Shown here: positions 1-11,020 of the stretch, piece after piece
Numbering within the stretch: position 1 is the first letter of the stretch
How the letters are laid out: the number at the start of each line of letters is the position of its first letter
Source of the DNA: Hymenoscyphus infarciens
Taxonomy: Eukaryota > Ascomycota > Leotiomycetes > Helotiales > Helotiaceae
Length of the DNA stretch: 64,000 nt
Reading direction: 5' to 3'
Assembly (NCBI GenBank): GCA_001414345.1
Contig: LLCB01000118.1
Location: forward strand, 1-64,000
Notes under the pieces: generated by a model
The model's database searches: none
What the model was told of the DNA's origin: nothing
Seen by the model: the letters and a program-made list of their open reading frames with translations, nothing else
Position numbers and translations under genes: made by a program

Positions 1-423
1 GAAGGGGGGAAGGGGGGGGTGAGAAAAGGAGGGGCCAGCGCAAGCTACCTAGCTAGCAAGCTCACGCCATAAGCTTTGTGGGGGGGGTTCCACTGTTTGG
101 TCGGTGCATTCTCGGTTCCCCAGGCTCTAAACAAGACAAGCTACCTTACAAGCTACGGAGTACCTGGAAGGCACAGGACAGGGCCTGGATTCCAACCTCA
201 ACAGCAGGGCATCCTTCCATCCTTCCATCCTTCCTTCCATCCCAACCCATCGTAACGACACACCCACAAACACCCAACGCGCCTTCCCCCACAGAACGAA
301 CAAACAAACAACCAACCCAACTCTGTTTGTTACATTTCCATTGTTCTTCCTACCAGCAAGCAGCCGTGACTGAGAAGAAGACCAGCACATGATATTGCTG
401 CAGAAGGAGCGACGGCAAACAAG
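1..423. other. 5' flank of the Ies1 gene with CT-rich microsatellite
   Basis: No gene is supported here. The stretch contains a G-rich start, an imperfect CCTTCCAT/CCTT repeat around 207-243, and C/A-rich sequence up to the ATG at 424. This composition is common for fungal promoters and 5' untranslated regions. The small ORFs on both strands are low complexity and look non-coding. Confidence 0.5.
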
Positions 424-2716
424 ATGACAGAACGCAGTGCGCCGTCACCATCGCCTTTGTCAATGGATGATGGCCTCTCCATAGATGATCGAAATGCTAC
501 CCAGCCCTCTTCTCCCATAAGAGCAGATCCCAGAACCTCATTACAGCATGTCCTGGACAATTCAGAATCACGTCAGAATACCCCGAGCGCATCGAAATTG
601 AACGCCGATTTGACCGAAGACGAAGAGGCCAGCACACCACGAAACGTGAAGCAGGAGACTCCATCTGCGCCAACGGCGACCGGTGGGAGGAAAAAGAAAG
701 ATCCCGCAGCGGGAGGTACACCAATGAATTCCTCAATTTACAGCGGGAACAAGGTGCGTCATCTGAAGAAGGATGACGGGGAACCATTATGGCGGAAGGA
801 TATACAATTCGATTTCCTGAGGACGATATTTGAGGATGATCGAGCGGTTTTCACCAACACCTACGAGCCGGGTACGATTGGCAAGCAGACCTTTGCCAAT
901 CTCTATATCGATGCAATGGCAAGGAGTAGCAAGACCAGCAAGATCTTGAGGGATAAGCTTTTGACGGAACACGAACCTGCAAAGAATATGGCGATGGTCT
1001 GCCTACTTGTCAACTTGGGCAGGATGAATACCACTCTAAACTGTGACCTCCCCCACTACCAGATGCCCAGTGAAGCGAATACTAATTCGGACAGTCTTTC
1101 CCGAAATGCGAGCCCAACTACGAACATACCATGCCATTCCCTCCCTACAGGCACACCAAGATCCAAATTCCTACAAACAACTCCAAGATGCGCCCAGGCT
1201 GAAATCAATTCTCAAGGGAGCTTCTGAAGATCGGCCCGAACCTAACTCATTGGACAAGATCAAGAACAAAGATGTTCCCCGAACGAATCCAGTCAATCTC
1301 ATATTCGTGCTTGCACAATTCGCGCCAAAGGTTACAGAACTTCATTTTCCGCCCCCTCGCGATTTCTACGATCTCATAATGCGAACAAGTTTGTCAAGCA
1401 AGTCGAGAGCAGACGCGTTTCTCTGGCTGATGTGGTTTTATTTGGAATCGGACTTCACGGAAGAGGGTGCTGAAGAAAACCCATTTGGGGCCGGTGTGGA
1501 TTACGGAGTGGATGTGAGAAACCAAGGTGTCCCGCAATTTGTCACCTTGACGGAGGAAGAGGAAGCGAAAGAGAACGTGGATACCCAGGAAGAAATCGAT
1601 TACGGACAAAGCAAGATGCGAGAAAGAAAACGAATCATTGAAGCAGATCAAGCCGCATTTCAAGCCGAGCAAGGACCACCAAAAAGAGGCCCAAAACCAA
1701 AACTTCACCTCCCTCCTGATGATGGAACACCTGCTCAAGCTGCTATACTCGGAAGAAGACCAGGTTTGGCAGCTGATATTGCTGGAAGTCCCATCAGCCG
1801 AATCCGGCCAAAGTATGAATCTGATCTCGATAGCACCCGCTCTACACCACCACCCAGAGCTCTCGGTGGTAGATTGGGGGGTCTCACTTCTGCTCGAGGT
1901 AGGGCCAGGGGTGGTATGGCTCATCAGTTCGTCGAAGGATCTTCGCCAGGCCCTCATGGGGACGGACAGGTTCATATGAGACGCTCTCGCCCTCTTACAG
2001 CACACCAACTAGCTGTTGAACGGAACCGTAACCAACGAGTTGATTACATCTTGAGTAGAGGACTGAGAAAGAAGCATCACACCTCCCGGAAGATTCGAAA
2101 GCAGGAAGGTGCATTTTTCCGAGCGTTGAGACGAAGCAAAGAGATTACCGATCCTTGCGAAGACAGCGAAGGCGAGGAAACTCTCACCAAAGATCCCCTT
2201 TTATTCCGAGAACGTGGATTTGGGGGCCTAGTCCAACTCAGAAGCGAGGAAGACGATTTTGGCGAGGAAATGGCAGCTTATGCAGCGGCATTTCGCCGAG
2301 TTGGACGACGCCTTGATCGATGGGATAGCCAAAAGGACTTGAATCTGGGGGTTATGGGCACAAACCGGGTTTTACAGAACAGAGGTCCCGATGGACTTGA
2401 TGATGCTCGAGATAACGACGAGACAGAGGACGAGGCGCCTCGTGAACCGATCAAGGACAGACGTAATGGTCACAAGCGAAGCGAAGAAAATCTTGATGAT
2501 CTCGACAAGGAAATTCTCGGTCTCGGGAGTGAAGCTGGTGGTGATGAGGATGAAATGGAGCTTGATGATGTCGACAAAGCATTGCTGGGGATTGATGCCG
2601 GTGATGAGACGGAGTCGGACCATGCCATGGATTATGGCGATGGGGAACAAGATGATAGTGGTATGGAATCTGATACTGAGGTATCAGGCTTTCCTGTCGC
2701 CTCGGTAGTGTTCTGA
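424..2716 (+). CDS. ies1: INO80 chromatin-remodelling complex subunit Ies1
   Basis: Predicted Ies1, the fungal-specific subunit of the INO80 nucleosome-remodelling complex in the nucleus. Two exons, 424..1042 and 1095..2716, give 746 aa. The 52-nt intron (GTGACC..ACAG, branch-like TACTAATT) is required because the conserved block switches frame: GRMNTTLN continues into FFPEMRAQLRTYH only after splicing. Visible landmarks are a Ser/Pro-rich acidic N-terminus, the family signature around residues 115-135 (KKDDGEPLWRKDIQ), the TYHAIPSLQAHQDPN block just after the intron, and an AT-hook-like KRGPKPKL near residue 400. The C-terminus is strongly acidic (runs of D/E). The family assignment rests on recognition of these blocks; I ran no search. 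The ATG at 424 is the first in frame. Confidence 0.85.
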
Positions 2717-3618
2717 GGCACTCCTATTAATGCTAGATGGGGAGAAGTGAGGGGAAATTGGAATTGCTATTGGGGGAGGGGTAGGATTTGGCTGATCATG
2801 TGTGTTGTATCACTAGGTACTGGCGTTAAAAAGGGAAATGGGGTTTAGGGGGAAACAAATGGATTTCGCTACAAGGACTAAATGGACGGGCTTCCCATGG
2901 CTCAAGGCAGGTGTTACACTATTTAGACTTTCGGGGTGTAAAATATATTTCACAATTAGTTTTCCACCACTTTTCCATGATGACATCTGGAGATTGAGAT
3001 TCCGGGGATCTCCTTGTCACCGCAAGTTTAGCCCTCGACCAATGGAGTTCATTGTATTTCTCGTGACACAAACTTGTTGCATCACCGAGTCACCGATGGA
3101 AATTGGAAATGATATCCCGAATGTTTTGTGTAGCCGTTGTATGGTGTCACGGCGCGTCGGACCGTTGGGTGATAGATTGGGGTACCAGAAATATGTTATG
3201 CTGAAAAGTGAAGATGGTTCTACTAAACATCTTGAGATCCGGATATGCCGAAATCTTGGTGTTGTCTCCTGACTGTCTTGAGATTCAAGAGGTTCTACCG
3301 CAACAAATGATCTCTCGAGTAATGGGCTTGCGTAGAACACACGTAGAACAACCCGGCTTCATGGCACCACTCCCTGCAGGAAACAGGGGTTCACTCTTCG
3401 TCCTTACCCTATTGAGCGAGTACCTGGCACTCGTAGGCTAGAGACTGGGGATTGGGGGATTGACTGTTTGCCATCCGATCATTTCATTACCTATACTCAA
3501 GTAACCCCATTCGCCCATTGTTGTCCATAATCCCAAGGTTTATGTATGCACTTCACTTGTAACAATCTTTCACCAACCTGTCGCTCTTTCAACAATTCCC
3601 TAGCTTCGTAATTTTCAA
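2717..3618. other. Intergenic region between ies1 and erg12
   Basis: About 900 nt between two + strand genes, containing the 3' end of one and the promoter of the other. A 144-residue ORF at 2838-3272 has no recognisable domain, no strong start context and biased shadows on the other strand, so I treat it as chance. The 100 nt before 3619 are pyrimidine-rich, as expected for a transcription start region. Confidence 0.4.
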
Positions 3619-5259
3619 ATGAACAATCGAGGCAGAAGCTCCTTTGGTGGAAAGAAGATCCAGACCTCCCGAGCCTCTAGCACCACCTCGACCATCGATA
3701 CCCCTTCCGAAACCTCGACCTCTCCCTCCATCGATATGTCACCACCCAACGGCCACCACCCCGCAGTGAATGGCGTCGCTGCCGATATGGAGTCCACAAG
3801 TCTCAATGGTTCCCTGAGGAAGAGGATGCCTTCCAAGAGGAAACAGTCATCCCCAATGATGCCTCCTTTCATGGTCTCAGCACCGGGCAAGGTCATTGTC
3901 TTCGGCGAACATGCGGTGGTGCACGGAAAGGTTCGCACACCTCAGTATTTATTGAGACTAAGCTAATGATTCCTGTCACAGGCAGCGATTGCAGCCGCGA
4001 TTTCTCTACGATCATATCTCCTCGTTACCGCACTCTCCAAATCAAAACGAACCATCTCCCTCCGATTTCCAGATATCAAACTCGAGCATACATGGAATAT
4101 CGATGAGCTACCATGGAGCACATTCTCCCACCCCTCCAAAAAGAAACACTATTACGACCTCGTTACCGAACTCGACGATGACCTAGTCGATGCCATGAAA
4201 CCCCACCTTGCGAATGTCTCGGAGGGGGCTCCTGAGGATGTTCGCAGGGTCCATCGTAACTCCGCCTCTGCTTTTCTGTACCTGTTGCTGTCACTGGGGA
4301 ATCAGAATTTCCCTGGATGTTTATATACTCTTCGTTCCACGATTCCAATTGGTGCGGGTCTAGGCAGTAGCGCATCCGTTACAGTATGTCTGGCCGGTGC
4401 TCTTCTACTACAAATTCGAACTCTCTCTGGACCTCATCCCGATCAACCCGCCGAGGAAGCACGAGTGCAGGTGGAACGCATAAATAGGTGGGCCTTTGTT
4501 GGGGAGATGTGTATACATGGAAATCCATCTGGAGTGGATAATACGGTTGCGACACAAGGAAAGGCCGTTGTCTTCCAACGACACGACTATTCAAAACCAC
4601 CTAGCGTCAAACCCTTATGGAATTTTCCCGAGTTACCACTTCTCCTAGTCGATACGAAACAATCGAAATCGACCGCAGTGGAAGTCGCAAAAGTCGCAGT
4701 ACTGAAAAAGGAACACCCTGAGATTACAGAATCAATATTAAATGCCATTGACAAGGTGGCAATGGGTGCCGCTGAACTTATCGCACGCGAAGATTTTGAT
4801 AGTGAGGCAGAGGCGAGTTTACAATCTTTGGGCAAATTAATGACTGTCAATCACGGACTTTTGGTCGCATTGGGCGTTTCCCATCCACGACTGGATCGAA
4901 TACGGGAATTGGTCGATCATGAAGGAATTGGTTGGACGAAACTTACTGGTGCCGGTGGAGGAGGCTGTGCTATCACACTGCTCAAACCAGGAGTTCATCA
5001 CGAAAAATTAAAGAAACTAGAAGATAAGTTGGATGAGGAGGGGTATGAGAAGTTTGAGGCTACACTTGGGTGTGATGGCGTGGGGGTTCTCTGGCCGGCG
5101 GTTCTGATGAATGGGTGTGAAGATGAGAATGGGGGGGAGGAAATTGATCAGGAGAAATTCCTCAATGCGGATGGGATTGAGGGCGTTGAGGAACTGGTGG
5201 GCGTTCAGGGTGAGCATGGTGATAGAGAGGCTTGGAAGTTTTGGAGGGTGGAGGATTAG
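3619..5259 (+). CDS. erg12: Mevalonate kinase
   Basis: GHMP-family kinase that phosphorylates mevalonate with ATP in the cytosolic sterol/isoprenoid pathway. Two exons, 3619..3930 and 3982..5259, give 529 aa. The 51-nt intron (GTTCGC..CACAG) lies inside the first kinase motif and keeps the frame. The three diagnostic motifs are present: APGKVIVFGEHAVVHGK (about residues 88-104), PIGAGLGSSAS (226-236; the phosphate-binding Gly/Ser loop) and KLTGAGGGGC (424-433). Yeast Erg12 is about 440 aa. This protein carries an extra Ser/Thr-rich N-terminus of roughly 80 residues. An in-frame ATG at 3859, just before the first motif, could be an alternative start. The gene lies two genes from the prenyltransferase subunit that uses its pathway's products, but I see no evidence of co-regulation. 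Confidence 0.93.
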
Positions 5260-6037
5260 ATAAACACGTTTCTTTTGGTTTTTGGGAAGAAACAGGAAGT
5301 GGAAGAGATAATAGGATTGGCTGGCAACGGCAGGTGGTTTCAACTTTGGGACCAGAATCAGATCAGGTTCAGATCAGAGCTACTATTGGGGGTAGATTTT
5401 GTGTGTCAATTTACCTTTCTAGGTGATGGACCGAGATTGGTCTTGTAAATTAGCATCATAGGCAAATTTAATTGATAATTAGTTAAAGAGCTGTTTTCGG
5501 AGTGGTGAGGTCATTTCGTTGGTATTGTCTTTGGTGAAAGCTGGAATCCTTAATATTGTTCTTCAGGTTGAGGCTGGTCATTCCAGGGTTTCGTCAAAGG
5601 ACCCCACCTGAAGCTTTGGTTTACTGAGGACAAGCATAGTTGCAAACGACAACGATTTGGAGGAATAGGGAGAGTAATGTAAGTCTTACTATACCTGTTA
5701 TTTACTTTCCTACATAACTTTTGCCCTTTGACTATTTTCTAACCTCTTTTTGCAGAACTTCTAACCAAGACCCCGCATCGTCAGACCCCACCATCCTCCA
5801 GCACCTGCAGTCGAGCTTTCCACGAACGAGAAACCCACTCCACGATTTGCGACACGATATTACGTATACTCTCGTCCTTTTTCTAGCACGCATACATTAG
5901 AAAGGAGAGCTACTGGAACTTTGAAGGCAAATAGAGGAGATATTGGAACGGCGGGAGTAGCTTGAGAATAGGGACCAAAACCTCGGGATTAGAGGGTCGA
6001 TCGTGGATTCCCTCGAAAACCATCCTTATATTTCACA
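5260..6037. other. Intergenic region erg12 to ram2, with probable 5'-UTR intron
   Basis: Contains the erg12 3' end and the ram2 5' leader. The most notable structure is a well-formed intron at 5679..5755: GTAAGT donor, TTCTAAC branch site at 5737-5743 and TGCAG acceptor. It lies entirely upstream of the ram2 ATG at 6038 and no upstream coding exon is recognisable. Confidence 0.5.
5679..5755 (+). other. Predicted intron in the 5' leader of ram2
   Basis: A 77-nt interval with consensus GTAAGT donor, TTCTAAC branch site 12 nt before the acceptor, a pyrimidine-rich tail and TGCAG end. Since it precedes the chosen start codon by 282 nt, it would be a 5'-UTR intron. It could alternatively belong to an unrecognised upstream coding exon. 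Confidence 0.45.
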
Positions 6038-7323
6038 ATGATGGACGCACAGTCGCGGCAGAAGAACGGAGTCGCGGAAATAGAACGGGAGAGCGAGAGG
6101 TTCCGTGAAAGAAGGGAGGGAGGGAAGGAAGCAACCGAGGAAGAAATGGAAGAGGAGAGGCGGCGGAGAAAACTGATTGGTGTACTTGGGGGGAGGAAGT
6201 GTGGTACATATGAAGGGGATCCGGTGTGGGATGATGTTGTGCCTATTGAGCAGGATGATGGGGAGGGAGCGTTGGCACAGATTGCTTATTCGGGGGAGTA
6301 TTCTGAAGGTTTGTTTCCCCCCCCTTTATCCTCTCTTAATTTCTCACCGGGTCTTGAGCTTTGAGTTTTGTGTATGGGGTTTTGAGGATAGGATGGAATG
6401 CTAATGGTGAAATAGCAATGGGCTACCTCCGCGCAATCATGTCCTCAAACGAACTCTCCCCCCGCGTCCTCTCCCTCACCTCGCACATCATAGCCCTCAA
6501 TCCCGCACACTACACCGTCTGGCTCTACCGCGCGCGAACCCTCTTCGCCATCTCCTCGCCGATAGCCCAGGAATTGGAATGGGTGAATGATATTGCGCTG
6601 GAGAATCAGAAGAATTACCAGATTTGGCATCATAGACAACTTCTCATTGATCACCTCTACGCTTCCCTGAATGAACAGGAAAAGAAGGAACTTGGGGAAA
6701 GGGAAAGAAGCTTTATGGGGAGCATGTTCGATGAGGATGCGAAGAATTACCACGTTTGGAGTTATAGACAGTACCTCGTTCGTAAAATGGGTCTTTGGGA
6801 TGAAGAAGGGGAGATGGGTAGTGTGGAGGCTTTATTGAGAAGAGATGTGAGGAATAATTCTGCTTGGTCCCATCGCTTCTTCCTCGTCTTCTCTAACCCC
6901 TCCTACACCACTCCCGACTCGCCGGCTACGAAACACGATCCTGCTATTCCTGATAAAATCATCGACCGCGAGCTTGAATATGCGAAAGCTGCTACTTTTG
7001 AGGCGCCCCAGAATCAGAGTCCGTGGAATTATATTAGGGGGGTGTTGAGGAAGGGGGGACGGGAGTTGAGGACGCTGGAGAGTTTCGCGAGGGAGTTTGT
7101 GATTGAGGGAGATGCGAAAGGGATGGGTGAGGAAGTGAGGAGTAGTCATGCGCTGGAATTTCTGGTTGATGGTTGGGGGGAGAAGGGGGAGAGGGAGAAA
7201 GTTGCTTGGGGCTTGGGATTACTGGCTGGGAAGTATGATCGTGTTAGGAGGGGGTATTGGGAGTGGAGAAAGGGGGAACTTGGTGTTGGGGGTGTGGAGG
7301 GGGTGGAGGGTTTAAAGATCTGA
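6038..7323 (+). CDS. ram2: Protein farnesyltransferase / geranylgeranyltransferase type I alpha subunit
   Basis: Alpha subunit shared by farnesyltransferase and GGTase-I, which attach prenyl groups to CaaX proteins such as Ras and Rho. Exons 6038..6308 and 6416..7323 give 392 aa. The 107-nt intron (GTTTGT..AATAG, branch GCTAATG) joins YSGEYSE to AMGYLRAIM, as in the family. Five PFTA repeats are visible: NPAHYTVWLYRAR, NQKNYQIWHHRQ, DAKNYHVWSYRQ, DVRNNSAWSHRF and the weaker APQNQSPWNYIRG. The first 55 or so residues are highly charged (E/R-rich) and longer than in yeast Ram2, so the start could lie further in. The catalytic partner (beta) subunit is not in the window. Confidence 0.92.
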
Positions 7324-9350
7324 GGATTTGATTTGTGGGATATGGGAGGACGCATTGGACATTTTGAAGGCTCATACCTGGCTAGATAGCTTGTTTTTTT
7401 TTGCCATGGACTTATTGGTTTGTTGCATTGAGAGTTTCCTAGGTGTATTGATTCCCACCTCAATAAATAAAGACTTCCGTTCTTCCTCCCCTATTGTTTC
7501 CTATTTGACATAACCGGTTACCTCCGAGAAAGCCTTGGTTGTCCAGTTGTTTGTAGTTTTGTACAATACTCGGTCCCGTCCAAAAATTGTGAATGATGTC
7601 AGGTAAAAAAACCACCTAGGATAAATCCAAAGTTCCTCTTCCTTCCGTTCAAATGCATGTACTTTCTTCGGCCATGCTCGAATATTCGACGGCAAAAGTT
7701 ACATCTAAAAGTGGGGAGCCTCAACGGGTAAGATTTCCCCCTCAAGATCTCTCTCATGCTTACAAAAAGTGAGTTGGCCAGCATAATATTTCGAACATGG
7801 TTTCAGAGGGTTCCGAAAGGTGAAAACTGGTTCGCCATGCAGGTAATTTGGTGATGATGGTTTTACATTATCGACTTGGTCTTGGGAGGGAGACCCTGGG
7901 TTTTATGTTGAAGGTTACACACTCGATCTTCGCTTTTCTGAAAAACTTCTCGGTACGAGAATTCTTTAGTTGGGAGTTGGACTGAGATGAGTTTACATGA
8001 TAAGGGTGGATTGATTTCTTTCTTTCTCGTTGTTTCTCGTTTGCTAGTCTTCGGATCCCTTTCTGTGTAAGGGTATGTGTAGGTTCTCTCTCCCTTTTCA
8101 TGCTTTTCTTAGAGATGAGTTTTGGATTTGTCTAGGTAATTGACGGATATTCAAATCTTTTATTTGATTGGTAGGAAGACAATAACGCCCTTCTTGCCAG
8201 CAGTTTATTCTTACTTGGCTCCTTTGACGAATGCTTGAAGCTTCGAAAGTGACAGCTAGGGTGCCCGGCTCCGGACAGTTTTCTCGTGGATCTGAAAACT
8301 TGATATTTTCGAGTGATTTCAATTCAATACTTTTGACTAGGAAAGTTGCATTTGACAAGATGATGTTGGCCTATATTGTTGGTAGAACGAATATGTCGCA
8401 CGCCTATGCAATATAATCCTACAAATATAGCAGGCTGGAATACATTATACTAACTCGGATGAGAGAGAGTTATTCTTCTTTTGAGTTTTTTTTCGAATGT
8501 GTATCACTTTTTCGGCAAAACTTGCTTCTTCAACGGTATTTGATTCTTCGACTGTACTTCATTCCTCGAGAATAGAAGCTAAAAGTTAAAAGTGTAGGAA
8601 AGGTCAAAACGATTCCTTTCCTTCCAAAACTTCAGGCAAAGTTTGTCTTACCAATTTTGGTGCATTCAGGATGCCACAATAGTTGGTGTAGTCTCTTAGT
8701 CTTTGGCGCAGCGATTTTGATAGATCATCAAGAAATCTCTTTTTGACAAGGCAATACGACGTTTGCCTGTAAATTAGGGTCAATTTAAGTTGCTCCTTGC
8801 TTGCTGTCGAGCGGCATGGATGTTCCCGAAGATTACGAGGCTCTACCAGCTCTACTATATACTAAATCAATTGTAGCTCCTGGAGGGCCTATTGATGATT
8901 GAAGCATACTTCAGCAAGAACTTGCTTTAGCTGTTTTTGGAGGAGGAGGAAGTAGTCGTAGAGAGGAACGGGTAATTATATCAAATTAAGAGGGTATTTC
9001 TAAAACAGAACACTTAAAGAGCGAAGTACTATTCTCCTAGTAGATTTTATTTATAAAAATTTTGGGCCTTAGAGATATATTTGATCTACTTAAGTGTTCT
9101 CTTATTATTCTAGTCTTAGTTTTACTTTATAATTTTTAGAGTTTAAAGAGTTACTATGGCAGAGTCTAGTAACTAGTATTGGACCATTTTATATTCTTGT
9201 TTATAAGTTAAGAGTATTTTTTCTCTTTTTGAATATTATATTACTTATCTAGAACAGGAGTGAATCTTTTAAATTCGAATTGTAACTCAGCAAAGACACT
9301 CGCTCCATGCACTTCGATGGGTTCCATTTCACTTTTAGTCTCCTTTGTCT
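7324..9350. other. Gene-poor stretch, AT-rich toward its end
   Basis: About 2 kb with no supportable gene. At 8816-8901 a short frame starting MDVPEDYEALPALLYT runs into a stop, and a second short frame follows in a G-rich stretch. This looks like a scrap of a former gene or transposon. From about 8970 to 9260 the sequence becomes very AT-rich, as in RIP-affected repeats elsewhere in the window. Confidence 0.4.
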
Positions 9351-9514
9351 TTAACTGCCGTCGGTAAAGATAGTTTCGGAGGAATCCGCTGGTGAGGACT
9401 TAGCAGGTGATGATTTAGCTGGTGAGGATTTCGTTGAGGATTTGGCGGATGGGGGTTTCCCTGGCGATAATTCCTCTTCCGTCTCTCTTTCTTTCCCTTT
9501 CCCCTTTCCTTCCT

Positions 9515-10918
9515 TCACTTTTCCCTTTTTAGCTTTTTAGGCTTCGTCTTTCTAGATGTCATGGGTGAAATTGAAAGAGTGGAATCCACGAATTCCCTTT
9601 CAACGTTGTGCTGACCAATTTCTTTGTAGGCCCTCACCTGTTCACCCGACGACATTCGTCTTTGCCCGTTTGGTCGTACCGATCTCTTTTTGTTCCTGTC
9701 AAGTATTAAATTTGTGACGGGATTAGGCAGCATTTCCGCCGTGCTCAACTCCGAGTCCTGTTCTTCTCGCCCCTTTGCTTTTGTAAATTCCCAGACCATC
9801 CTTTTTGCTTCCGAGTTTAGCGAGGCTGAGGTGTTTGAGCCTGTGAATATTCCTCTCTCTCTGGCTTCTTCTTTCTCCTTTTGCTTTTCTTTTGCCTTTT
9901 CTATTGCTTCTTCCATATCTGTGGCGTACTTTCTTGATTTGGGAGATTTGGATTTGGGGGTTCGGGGAGACGGGCTAGATTTGGGAGCACGAGGTTTCTT
10001 TTGGGGAACTGGTTTCAATTTTGGAACCTTGTTGTACAACTTCTTTTTCACCGGAAACGTTGCATATCGTCTTTTGATTGATGATTTCCTTGGACTTTTC
10101 CTCAGGGACTCGAGCTCGGATTCTGCCTCTTGCTTTTTAGGCTCTAATGTGCTCGGGAGACCGGAACCTTCGCTTTCGACAATTATCCTCTTACGTTTCG
10201 TTGTTTTTGGCTTTCTCTTTTGAGGTTTTTTTGGGCTCGGTGTGATTGAATCTTCGCTTTCGACAGGTCTCTTAGGTTTGATTATTTTTGCCTTTTTTAC
10301 ACTTCTCGGGGATTCGGGATCTGATTCCGATTCCGATTTTCGCTTTTTGGACTTTGATGTGCTCGGTGCGACTGGTTCTTCTTGTGGTCTCTTGGGTTTC
10401 ACTGCTCGTGTCTTTTTTGCGCCTTTCTTTCTTGGGGATTCGGGTTCGGAGACAGTTCCAGATCTTTGTTTTTTGGACTTTGATTTCCTTGGTGTAATGG
10501 GTTTCTCCACTGGTTCTTCGATTGGTTCCTCGATTGGTTCCTCGATTGGTTCCTCGATTGGTTCCTCTTCTGATCCTCCAACCGGCTCTTTCACTGGTTT
10601 CCTCACTGGCTTCCTCACTGGCTTCCTCACTGGCTTCCTCACTGGTTTCTTTGATGGTTTGCTCACTGGCTTCTTCTTAGGTTCCTTGATAGGTAATACC
10701 TCAACTGATTTGTCTGGTTCTTCTTCAATTGGCTTTTTGGATGGCTTTTTGGCTGGTTTCTTATTAGGATGCTTCTTACTTGCTGCGGGCTTTCTCGTGT
10801 CTTTCTGGTAGATCTTGGAGAGTTTTTCGTTTGCGGCTGTTTTTGCCGCGCGGGGTATACGTTTTAATAAGGGGCATGGGGGAGGTCGCGGATTCTTTGG
10901 TGGTTTTTTAGGAGGCAT
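9515..10918 (-). CDS. Low-complexity Lys/Pro/Glu-rich repeat protein of unknown function
   Basis: Unrecognised 467-aa basic protein, started at the ATG at 10918 (MPPKKPPKN). The open frame extends 34 codons upstream, but that part does not share the composition. The protein is dominated by lysine, proline, serine and glutamate. It contains two internal tandem repeats with a 4-residue period: PVRK (encoded around 10594-10650) and PIEE (around 10512-10570). SPRK/SPKK-like motifs recur, as in DNA-binding tails of histone H1-like proteins, so a nuclear role is plausible but unproven. The frame ends at 9515. Similar Lys/Ser/Pro-rich coding-like sequence continues one frame away (9351 to about 9485), so the true C-terminus may be longer and the copy may carry a frameshift. 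Confidence 0.6.
   Translation of the reverse strand: MPPKKPPKNPRPPPCPLLKRIPRAAKTAANEKLSKIYQKDTRKPAASKKHPNKKPAKKPSKKPIEEEPDKSVEVLPIKEPKKKPVSKPSKKPVRKPVRKPVRKPVRKPVKEPVGGSEEEPIEEPIEEPIEEPIEEPVEKPITPRKSKSKKQRSGTVSEPESPRKKGAKKTRAVKPKRPQEEPVAPSTSKSKKRKSESESDPESPRSVKKAKIIKPKRPVESEDSITPSPKKPQKRKPKTTKRKRIIVESEGSGLPSTLEPKKQEAESELESLRKSPRKSSIKRRYATFPVKKKLYNKVPKLKPVPQKKPRAPKSSPSPRTPKSKSPKSRKYATDMEEAIEKAKEKQKEKEEARERGIFTGSNTSASLNSEAKRMVWEFTKAKGREEQDSELSTAEMLPNPVTNLILDRNKKRSVRPNGQRRMSSGEQVRAYKEIGQHNVEREFVDSTLSISPMTSRKTKPKKLKREK
10512..10650. repeat. Two 12-bp coding minisatellites
   Basis: Two adjacent tandem arrays within the Lys/Pro-rich gene. At about 10512-10570 the unit is GATTGGTTCCTC, nearly perfect, five copies. 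At about 10594-10650 the unit is CTCACTGGCTTC, four to five copies. A 12-bp unit keeps the reading frame and yields the alternating acidic (PIEE) and basic (PVRK) tetrapeptides. Near-perfect identity points to recent slippage or expansion. Confidence 0.85.
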
Positions 10919-11020
10919 TTTTTCTCGTGTGTGTGTTTGTGCGTCGTCCTTTCTGGTTGGAGGTTTTATTGTGGTGTACCCGAAGGTGTATTTGTGTTGT
11001 GTAAAGTTCGCGTAGCCCAC

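Noticed and set aside
2838..3272. 144-codon + strand frame after ies1
   Set aside because: No family resemblance, many Trp/Phe/Cys as in random frames, and an opposite-strand frame of similar length in the same place.
10242..10811. 189-codon + strand frame within the Lys/Pro-rich gene
   Set aside because: It is the antisense shadow of the 12-bp coding repeats; its Gly/Ser/Phe repeats follow automatically from the - strand PIEE/PVRK sequence.
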